From Lithodes maja (Eukaryota > Arthropoda > Malacostraca > Decapoda > Lithodidae): 64,000 bases of DNA. Within the stretch, counting starts at the first letter, position 1. Each line of letters begins with the position of its first letter. The stretch covers positions 62,001-126,000 of the forward strand of contig JBAKBP010003115.1 of the NCBI GenBank assembly GCA_037953745.1. Direction: 5' to 3'. Both the position numbers and the translations under genes were made by a program. Below are positions 22,056-29,664 of this stretch, in pieces. The notes under the pieces are model-generated. The model saw only the letters and a list, made by a program, of their open reading frames with translations, was not told where the DNA came from and searched no databases.

Positions 22056-22216
22056 AACGGAATCTACCCAGACAACACATCGCAGTGACAACGATAATTA
22101 TAACGCTCGTGCGCTTTCCGAGGATAAAGTATCCGTTTATTTACCGGCTGGCCAGTTAGGTATTTTAGGGTATCTTTTAGGAGGGCGTTACGAGGCATAC
22201 CCTCCAAAAACCAAAA

Positions 22217-22499
22217 GTAAGTTTTGTATATTGCGCTAACTTTTCTTTTGTGACAATAATTGATCGACCTTGCTATCTAAATATAATTACGATTGAAACT
22301 ATTAACAGGCATAAGGTAGACCGGAAATTAATTAATATTTATTATCTTTCTTACAGAATTACTTGTTTGCCGGATCCAACCGAGCCGTAAGTTAATTATA
22401 GAACTTGTTATTGTAAAGCCCGAATAATAGTTGTGTGTGAAGGTTGCTGATCATCGAGGGGCGATTAGGGCGGTCGCTACAGTTAACATTTCATTACAG
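22217..22499 (+). other. Two candidate introns in the LTR/leader (element 2 example)
   Basis: Donor GTAAGT at 22217 pairs with acceptor TTTCTTACAG ending 22356 (140 nt). After a 30-nt exon, donor GTAAGT at 22387 pairs with acceptor TTTCATTACAG ending 22499 (113 nt), directly before the ATGG that starts the primer site. Splicing would keep a 62-codon open frame (22051-22239, no ATG at its start) open through the short exon to a TGA that overlaps the ATG of the hydrolase ORF (ATGA). The second acceptor lies just outside the LTR, so it exists only where an interior follows. No transcript data are available. Confidence 0.4.
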
Positions 22500-22548
22500 A
22501 TGGTCCTTCGAACCGGATTTACTTTAATTGCTTGTCGTTTATGTTGAT

Positions 22549-23097
22549 ATGAGTACCGGTAAATCTAAATTAGTTTCAATTGTAGGACATAGTTTAGTAC
22601 CACGATCTATCGGGCCGGTTAGCGGTTCTGAAATACGTATTTTTCGTTCACCGGGCACCAAAGTTTCCTGCTTTGAATCAAATCAAACTCTTGCTAGCGT
22701 TCTTGATTGGTCTCATGATCTTACTATTTTATTTCTGGGTGGTAACGATATAAATGACAACTGCGTGCCATCCAACGTTGCTAATGATCTCCGATACGTT
22801 ATAGAACAAATTCACAGTCATTGTAATTCACATATCGCTGTTGTATTGATCGAGAATCGTAATCCTCCCGCTAATAATCGATTCAATGTCACATCAGCCA
22901 ATTATAAACGAATCGTCAATAACATCAATAATAGGCTGAAGAGATTTTATAAGAACAGGAACCACGTGAGATTTTTGAGTGTGGGGGCAAAACCCTTTCA
23001 AAACACAACCGATGGGGTACACTTTGACATCGAATCTAAGAGTCACTTAATTCATAAATTCCGCAATACCATCAGACATTTCCTCGATCATAACTAA
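22549..23097 (+). CDS. SGNH/GDSL-type hydrolase encoded by a BEL/Pao element (element 2)
   Basis: 182 residues from the ATG at 22549; the frame closes upstream at a TAA at 22546 minus 18 nt, so this ATG is the only one usable. The three SGNH catalytic blocks are clear: block I GHSLVPR (Ser15), block III LGGNDIND (Gly64, Asn66), block V DGVHF (Asp155, His158). FRSPG (Gly36) fits block II. Members of this fold are esterases/lipases or acetyl-hydrolases acting on ester bonds. SGNH domains are known in CR1-type LINE ORF1 proteins and some DIRS-like elements. I do not know of one as a regular part of BEL/Pao elements. No signal peptide or membrane segment is seen, so it probably acts in the cytoplasm. 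It stands 17 nt before gag-pol. This copy has DIES in place of DDET after the DGVH block. The substrate is unknown. Confidence 0.8.
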   Translation: MSTGKSKLVSIVGHSLVPRSIGPVSGSEIRIFRSPGTKVSCFESNQTLASVLDWSHDLTILFLGGNDINDNCVPSNVANDLRYVIEQIHSHCNSHIAVVLIENRNPPANNRFNVTSANYKRIVNNINNRLKRFYKNRNHVRFLSVGAKPFQNTTDGVHFDIESKSHLIHKFRNTIRHFLDHN

Positions 23098-23114
23098 CAA
23101 GATTACCTACAACC

Positions 23115-26100
23115 ATGGAAGCAGCTAAACGATCACTCACAGCTTATAAGGGACACCTCACGAGAGCTATTCAAAACTGTGAACAACTTCTCAAAGCAAC
23201 TACTGTGGATTTGGTAGAAGTAGAGCGAACTATAGACCGTTTGGTGTCAAAGTGGAACAATTATGAAGAAGGCTACACTAAATTAGAGGCTCTACTAATT
23301 GAGAGTGAAACTAAGGAAGATGTCATCGATAAAATGCAAGCAGAGTATTATAAACATGAAGCGGACTATCAAGATCACATAGTCAAGCTAAGAACAGCTG
23401 TTGGCGCTAAACCTGCGCAGAACTCCACAACTCCATCAGGCGGCACAGATAGTAACCAAGGTAGTGTAGCGGTAGTGAAGCCTAAGCTTCCATGCATCAA
23501 AATCCCCGTTTTTTCTGGAGACATCACAGAGTACGAGGCTTTTATAGATCAATTTCAGGCGCAAATAGGCAGCCGCTCAGATTTAGAGCCCGTTACAAAA
23601 CTCCAGTATTTGAAATCTCATTTAAAGGGCAGAGCATTGGATCTTATTGAAGGTTATAGCTCCGTCACAGCCAACTACCAGAGTGCGCTTGACTCTCTGA
23701 AAGATACATACGGAGACGAAGAAAGGATAAAACACTGTCTGTTACATACGATAGTTAGCTTGAATTCACCAAAACATGACAGAGGAGATCTTGAGACATT
23801 CAGAATAGCAATGTTAAACTTAACCAGAAGCCTTAGTAATAAACACGATTACACCTGCTGTGAATGGATAATCTCATCTTTATTCCAACATAAATTACCA
23901 AGCGCAACCATCAGGCAGTTATATCTAAAGTATGAGACAAACTACTTTACCATAGCTCAGATCAATGAAGGCTTAAGAGATCTTGTATCACACATGGAAA
24001 CAGAATCTCAAGCAAAGGCAAGTAGGAGTGAAAAGCAGGATACTCAGTGGAAAAGATCAGATGGGTCTACAGAAAAGACCATTGGAACCTACTACAACAC
24101 CGAATCAAGAACCAAGCCGAAGGCAAAACCAGAACCTTCATGCATATTTTGTGGTGGATCACACAGAAACGCACAGTGCTCTAAATACGCCACTGGGACT
24201 GAACGAATCCAGCGGCTAAAAGAACTCGAACTCTGCACAAGATGTATGGGAACTCATTCCATCAAATCTTGTAACACCAGGCTACAAATCTGCCGTAGGT
24301 GTCAGAAGGGTGTACATCACACCAATTTATGTAAATCATTTGATAAATCTAACCAACAGACTAGTCAGAGGGTGAACACTTCATCCACTGAGTATATAGC
24401 TCCACCTAAACAAAGTAATTCATCCACATCCAATGTAGCGCACATAAATGTTACTACGGGTTCAACAATATCTAGATTCTCCGGAGTGGCTCTGTCAACG
24501 GGATTAGCAAATCTAGAACATGGCGGAAACGAAAGGGAGGTTAGACTGTTCTTTGATAGCGGTTCACAGAAATCTTTCATAACTAGAAGCCTTGTAAATC
24601 AGACAAAATTACCCTTAAAGATGTCTGTGAAGATGACTCTTAATGGATTCATGGGCCAACCTGTTACCCAAAATTATGACTTAGTCAAACCAATAATAAA
24701 GGTGGGAAACCGGAGGAAAAGGATCACAGCAGTAGTAGTGGATGAGTTACCGCAAACCATTGTGACTGCTGGAATATCAGGAGCTATGGAACATTTAACC
24801 AGGAAAGGGATGAAACTAGCAGATACCATACCCCACAATGATCAAGTAGGACCTGTGGGTATACTAATTGGCGCAGATCACTACTATGATTTTATATCAC
24901 GTCACACAGTTGTACGTGAAGGCATAAACCTGCTCAAATCTCCAGCTGGATATATACTAACAGGAAATATTCCTACTAAGTACAACACATTGAGTGGATC
25001 TAATCACGATACACAGAATATTATACCAGAGTCTGTCCTAGTGATGAGGATTACGGACCATATGGATCCCCTTATTGGAGTGGAAACTCACCTTGAAGAA
25101 GAGTCTGAGGTTCACAAACTATGGGATTTAGACACGTTGGGAATCGATGCCACTGAGCCAATGCCAGATGATCGTATGTCCTATAAAGTATACCTGGACT
25201 CTTTGAAATATGAAGCAGGACAATACTGGGTTAAGTTACCATGGAAGTTGAATAAAGCTGATCTTCCGAACAATTATTCAAGAGCAATTGGACAAATGCA
25301 CTCCCTAGTTAAAGAACTGAAGAGAAAAGACAAGATTGAGATATACCAGAAGATTCTTGACGATCAACTAGAGGCAGGATTCATTGAAGAAGTACCCAAG
25401 CCTACACCTAATGATCAATCCCACTACTTGCCACACCATGCAGTTGTTAAAGAGTCGGCTACAACACCATTAAGAATAGTGTTCAATTGTAGTTCACGAG
25501 CAAACAAAGGTAGTCCCTCTCTGAATGACTGTTTAATGACAGGTCCCCCATTGACTAGCAAACTATATGATGTGCTTCTCAAATTTAGAACTAATCAACA
25601 TGCATATACAGCGGATATTTCAAAGGCGTTCCTGAGAATTGGGCTACAAGAGGAAGATCGTGACTACACAAGATTTTTATGGCCAATTGACATACAAGAT
25701 GTGAATAGTCCACTAAGAACATTACGGTTCAAGTCGGTCCTATTTGGTGCCACAAGCTCACCATTCTTGCTTCAGGCCACGATAGATTTTCATCTGAAGT
25801 CTTCAGAAAGCCCCATCAAGGAAATGTTGGCCTCCAATTTCTATGTAGACAATTTCCAAGGGACAGTGATGAATGAAGATAAATTGACATACATATATAA
25901 GGAAGCCAATAGAGAACTCCAGCATGCTAATATGCCGCTAAGACAATGGGTCACCAACAATACAAAGCTGAACACTGCAATTGAGAAAGACTTTCCCGGA
26001 TATAAAATTCCAGACACGACATCAGTTCTTGGAATATTATGGAACGTTAAAGAAGATGTATTGAAGTTGAAGCCAGTAAAATATGTCGACAGTCAATCAA

Positions 26101-28514
26101 GCTCCATTACAAAAAGACAGCTACTAGCCAAAGTTAGTAAATTATTTGATCCCCTAGGTATAATGTCACCTATCACTATAAAGGGAAAACTATTGGTTCA
26201 AGAAGCTTGGCGCCTTAAAGTGGAGTGGGATGACATTCTCCCTGAATTCTATGTTGATGAATGGAAAGAGTTGGAATCTGAATTTCAGCAGCTATCAAGT
26301 CTACAGGTACCCAGGTCCACAGCACATGAAACAACTCCATGCTCTCTACACATATTCTGTGACGCTTCCACAAGGGCATACGGTGCAGTTGCATATTTGG
26401 TGGATGATTCAAACTCCCTACTTCTAACCAGTAAGGCAAGAGTAGCCCCATTGAAGTCTAGGACCATACCTCAACTAGAACTAACTGCACTGCTTGTCGG
26501 AACAAGACTGGGATCATACATTAATCATATCTTAGGAAACCTGAACATCATTAAAACTTACTTATGGTCAGATAATGAAGCTTGTCTGCAATGGGTGAAA
26601 AATGACAACTCTAAAATACCATATGTGAAAAACCGTGTTGCAGAAATTAAAGAACTACAAAAGGGATTTGTGTTTATGCACGTAGACACCAAGAATAATC
26701 CTGCAGATCTGCTCAGTAGAGGCGTCAAAGTACAAAGGCTTGACTCTTTATGGTTTAATGGTCCAGAGTGGTTGACGGATCCTAAACTTTGGCCTATCCA
26801 AAAGCCTTATGTTGTATCAAACATTCTTGTGCCAGACGTTCTATCACTCATAAGTAGTAATCCAAGCCCTTTGGTAAATCCCAATAGATATTCAACTCTT
26901 GGTAAATTACTGAGAGTAACAAAAGGGGTGATGGACTTTGTCAATAACTTGTTTGCAAAGAGAAGATGGAATCGCAGATTGAAGATTCAGTGTCCCATGA
27001 CCTATTGGATAAAACATCTACAAAGTGAAGTATATGAGGATGAACTGCAAACTCTATCAAGGAAGGAACCAGAATCACAACCTGAGAGATCTAAAAAGAT
27101 ACTCAGATCAAATAACTTCTTAATTCACCGCTTAGGGTTATTCCTTGATGAGGAAGGCCTCATTAGATGTAAAGGGAGAATCCATCATTCATCTTTGCAA
27201 TATAGTACTAAACATCCCATCCTACTGCCAAAGAAGCATTGGTTTACTGAACTGGTGATAGAAGACTCACATGAGACTACCTTACATGGAGGGATTGCCG
27301 AAACCTTAATAAACATACGACAACAATTCTGGATACCAAAAGCTCGTCAAGCCATCAAGAAATGCCGCCAGAAATGTGTAGTTTGTAAAAGATATGATGC
27401 CAGAAAGATCAGGTATCCCACATCACCACCTCTTCCCGAAGAACGTGTGCAGCAAACAGCTCCCTTTCAAGTTGTGGGAGTAGATTATACTGGAGCAATC
27501 CAGTTGCAGGGACCCAATGGAGAGGAACAGTCTACGACAAAAGTTTATGTCTGTCTGTTTACTTGTGCTAACACCAGGGCTGTACATTTAGAACTTGTAA
27601 CAGACATGTCTGCCAGCACCTTTTTAAGAGCATTTCGGAGATTTTCAGGCAGACGGTCATGCCCTCGTCTCATAATTTCGGACAATGGATCAAATTTCAG
27701 AGCAACGGAACCACTCCTTAAAAGTTTTTTTCAAATGACTGAGGTACAAAATTTCTTTGAGGGTCGGCGTTGTGAATGGAAGTTCATTCCCCCTAAAGCT
27801 CCATGGCAGGGTGGATTTTACGAAAGAATGGTGGGTGTCGTCAAAAGATGCTTGTGCAAGGTGTTGCATAATAAGAGGGTTAGTGTAGATGAATTGAGGA
27901 CGGTTCTAGTGGAAATCGAGGCTAGAGTAAATAACCGACCACTAACCTATGTACACAAAGATATTGATGAGCTTCAAGCCCTGACACCCAACCATCTGTT
28001 ACAAGGATCCCCCATTCAAGTCCTACCACCTGTGATTAATAAAGACGCTATAAAGGACCCCGATTTCTTACTGAACTTGGCTACTCCTACTACAGAGAAG
28101 TTGACCACAAGCTTCAATCATCTCAACAAATTGCTCAAACAATGGCAGAGAGTATGGCAACAAGATTACTTGACATCATTGAGAGAGTACCATTATGGAA
28201 AGAAACCTAGTGCTGAAACTCGTTTGATGGTTGGAGACGTGGTTTTAATAGATTGTGAAACTCCAAGATCAACCTGGCCTCTTGGGAAAATAGTTTCTCT
28301 GCATCCAGATACATATGGTACCGTGAGAGTGGTTAAAGTGCTGTCAAAGGGTAAGGTATCTCTAAGGACAGTAGACAAATTAATACCCTTAGAAATATCT
28401 AGTGAAAGTACTCTCGATACCACGCAAACAGTGCCAATACAGAAAGGTCAGAGACCTAAACGACAAACAGCAATCAAAGCCCTGTCAAAGATACATGAAC
28501 AACTGATGACTTAG
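23115..28514 (+). CDS. BEL/Pao gag-protease-RT-RNase H-integrase polyprotein, intact (element 2)
   Basis: 1799 residues; ATG in a strong context (ACCATGG). Domains in order: coiled gag N-terminus (1-100); DUF1759-like gag core (about 122-290, IKIPVFSGDITEYEAFID); three zinc knuckles at C343, C374 and C393 (CIFCGGSHRNAQC, CTRCMGTHSIKSC, CRRCQKGVHHTNLC); aspartic protease (DUF1758-like) with D481 in FFDSGS; reverse transcriptase with D834 in ADISKAF and D912 in NFYVDN; RNase H/Pao A17 region with D1083, E1122, D1153 and D1198; integrase with an HHCC zinc part and D1457, D1523, E1570; then a DUF5641-like tail (VGDVVLIDCETPRSTWPLG). It would make virus-like particles, copy RNA to DNA and integrate it. 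RT motif C is YVDN, not YVDD, in all copies. No env-like ORF follows. Confidence 0.95.
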   Translation: MEAAKRSLTAYKGHLTRAIQNCEQLLKATTVDLVEVERTIDRLVSKWNNYEEGYTKLEALLIESETKEDVIDKMQAEYYKHEADYQDHIVKLRTAVGAKPAQNSTTPSGGTDSNQGSVAVVKPKLPCIKIPVFSGDITEYEAFIDQFQAQIGSRSDLEPVTKLQYLKSHLKGRALDLIEGYSSVTANYQSALDSLKDTYGDEERIKHCLLHTIVSLNSPKHDRGDLETFRIAMLNLTRSLSNKHDYTCCEWIISSLFQHKLPSATIRQLYLKYETNYFTIAQINEGLRDLVSHMETESQAKASRSEKQDTQWKRSDGSTEKTIGTYYNTESRTKPKAKPEPSCIFCGGSHRNAQCSKYATGTERIQRLKELELCTRCMGTHSIKSCNTRLQICRRCQKGVHHTNLCKSFDKSNQQTSQRVNTSSTEYIAPPKQSNSSTSNVAHINVTTGSTISRFSGVALSTGLANLEHGGNEREVRLFFDSGSQKSFITRSLVNQTKLPLKMSVKMTLNGFMGQPVTQNYDLVKPIIKVGNRRKRITAVVVDELPQTIVTAGISGAMEHLTRKGMKLADTIPHNDQVGPVGILIGADHYYDFISRHTVVREGINLLKSPAGYILTGNIPTKYNTLSGSNHDTQNIIPESVLVMRITDHMDPLIGVETHLEEESEVHKLWDLDTLGIDATEPMPDDRMSYKVYLDSLKYEAGQYWVKLPWKLNKADLPNNYSRAIGQMHSLVKELKRKDKIEIYQKILDDQLEAGFIEEVPKPTPNDQSHYLPHHAVVKESATTPLRIVFNCSSRANKGSPSLNDCLMTGPPLTSKLYDVLLKFRTNQHAYTADISKAFLRIGLQEEDRDYTRFLWPIDIQDVNSPLRTLRFKSVLFGATSSPFLLQATIDFHLKSSESPIKEMLASNFYVDNFQGTVMNEDKLTYIYKEANRELQHANMPLRQWVTNNTKLNTAIEKDFPGYKIPDTTSVLGILWNVKEDVLKLKPVKYVDSQSSSITKRQLLAKVSKLFDPLGIMSPITIKGKLLVQEAWRLKVEWDDILPEFYVDEWKELESEFQQLSSLQVPRSTAHETTPCSLHIFCDASTRAYGAVAYLVDDSNSLLLTSKARVAPLKSRTIPQLELTALLVGTRLGSYINHILGNLNIIKTYLWSDNEACLQWVKNDNSKIPYVKNRVAEIKELQKGFVFMHVDTKNNPADLLSRGVKVQRLDSLWFNGPEWLTDPKLWPIQKPYVVSNILVPDVLSLISSNPSPLVNPNRYSTLGKLLRVTKGVMDFVNNLFAKRRWNRRLKIQCPMTYWIKHLQSEVYEDELQTLSRKEPESQPERSKKILRSNNFLIHRLGLFLDEEGLIRCKGRIHHSSLQYSTKHPILLPKKHWFTELVIEDSHETTLHGGIAETLINIRQQFWIPKARQAIKKCRQKCVVCKRYDARKIRYPTSPPLPEERVQQTAPFQVVGVDYTGAIQLQGPNGEEQSTTKVYVCLFTCANTRAVHLELVTDMSASTFLRAFRRFSGRRSCPRLIISDNGSNFRATEPLLKSFFQMTEVQNFFEGRRCEWKFIPPKAPWQGGFYERMVGVVKRCLCKVLHNKRVSVDELRTVLVEIEARVNNRPLTYVHKDIDELQALTPNHLLQGSPIQVLPPVINKDAIKDPDFLLNLATPTTEKLTTSFNHLNKLLKQWQRVWQQDYLTSLREYHYGKKPSAETRLMVGDVVLIDCETPRSTWPLGKIVSLHPDTYGTVRVVKVLSKGKVSLRTVDKLIPLEISSESTLDTTQTVPIQKGQRPKRQTAIKALSKIHEQLMT

Positions 28515-28671
28515 ATTATATAGTAAAGTTAAGAAGTGGAGGATTAGGTTGTACATAAAAAAAAAAAAAAAAAAAAAAATGCTACCACTTCATATTGGGT
28601 TATTGGTGATGGTAATAAGTTTAGGTTTAGTTAATGTATGAGGGTTAAGTGCTTTCTGGCGCCCCCCAGGA
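28515..28671 (+). other. 3' non-coding region with A-tract (element 2)
   Basis: About 23 A (28557-28579) lie between GAAGTGG (28533-28539) and CCACTTC (28585-28591), a 7-bp inverted repeat. Purine-rich AAGAAGTGGAGGA precedes it, about 130 bases from the LTR. The bases next to LTR3 are C-rich. Confidence 0.7.
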
Positions 28672-29664
28672 TGTGGGAAATATTATCCCACAGCGGATAA
28701 TGTTAGTTAACCTATAAATGTTCGCGTAATATAAATAATGTGGGGTAATTAACATCTTTCCTTTAATATTCTCAAGCATGAAAATTCCTACATATATTTA
28801 AATAACACTCTGTATCCAAAAAATATAGTTTACATATATCCATAAATATTAGTTTGAGCCATCTAAGAAGATACTCAAACTTAACATACAATATATAAAT
28901 ACTGTTCAACTATTCGAGCCATCTAAAAAGATACTCGAATGAATTAATGATCACGCTATAAATAAAAGGAATCCGAGTTTACGAAGTTCACGAAGCAACT
29001 GTACGTATTATTGCGAGTCCGAACGAGATAGCTAAAAATAGATTATAAGCTCTCGAAGCAGTGAACTGAAAATTACCGGGCATAATTTACCGAGCATAAC
29101 GCCAGTTACTATCACGACACCGTGGATACCACACCTCTCAAGTTAATGTTCGTCCAGCCTACAGTATTATATCTATAGTGATTGCCTGGGTAAAAGTGTT
29201 AACATATAACTTCATAATAGTGACACGTGTCAACGGAATCTACCCAGACAACACATCGCAGTGACAACGATAATTATAACGCTCGTGCGCTTTCCGAGGA
29301 TAAAGTATCCGTTTATTTACCGGCTGGCCAGTTAGGTATTTTAGGGTATCTTTTAGGAGGGCGTTACGAGGCATACCCTCCAAAAACCAAAAGTAAGTTT
29401 TGTATATTGCGCTAACTTTTCTTTTGTGACAATAATTGATCGACCTTGCTATCTAAATATAATTACGATTGAAACTATCAACAGGCATAAGGTAGACCGG
29501 AAATTAATTAATATTTATTATCTTTCTTACAGAATTACTTGTTTGCCGGATCCAACCGAGCCGTAAGTTAATTATAGAACTTGTTATTGTAAAGCCCGAA
29601 TAATAGTTGTGTGTGAAGGTTGCTGATCATCGAGGGGCGATTAGGGCGGTCGCTACAGTTAACA
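28672..29664 (+). repeat. LTR3, 993 bp, between interior 2 and satellite 1
   Basis: Second LTR subtype (CGCGTAAT, AAGCATGAAA, GTCCAGCC, CTATCAAC). Like LTR5 it has GAAGTTCACG and CTACAGTATT. Its 3' end passes directly into satellite (AACA then TTGACGAAGAC). Confidence 0.95.

Larger units (their letters stand above)
14251..22488 (+). mobile_element. BEL/Pao LTR retrotransposon, element 1 (decayed)
   Basis: LTR1 - interior 15244-21495 - LTR2. It is the most diverged and most damaged copy. It has lost the start codon of its hydrolase ORF, and gag-pol has a nonsense codon (17034), a frameshift (about 18074-18082), an exact 51-bp tandem duplication (16659-16760) and a 6-bp insertion near 16800. 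Its LTR2 is also the 5' LTR of element 2. LTR1 and LTR2 differ by roughly 11 of 993 bases by eye. Confidence 0.9.
21496..22488 (+). repeat. LTR2, 993 bp, shared by elements 1 and 2
   Basis: TGTGGG...TTAACA. It serves as 3' LTR of element 1 and 5' LTR of element 2. It carries the four variants shared with LTR1 plus private changes (AATATTCGC, CGCAAGTT, CACTTCTC, ACGGAATT, GTTAAGAT). By these markers it differs from LTR3, the other LTR of element 2. Confidence 0.95.
21496..28671 (+). mobile_element. BEL/Pao LTR retrotransposon, element 2 (both ORFs intact); 3' LTR is LTR3 at 28672-29664
   Basis: LTR2 - interior 22489-28671 - LTR3. It is the only interior here in which the hydrolase ORF and the full 1799-codon gag-pol are both open. 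Its two LTRs belong to two LTR subtypes, so it probably arose by recombination between two elements and not by one retrotransposition event. The 5' LTR has an intact TATAAATAAAAG motif, a tRNA-Tyr primer site follows it, and all catalytic motifs are present. It could supply proteins in trans to the broken copies. Confidence 0.9.

Noticed and set aside
28515..28671. An env-like or other third ORF after pol
   Set aside because: The roughly 160 bases between the pol stop and the 3' LTR have no reading frame of useful length.
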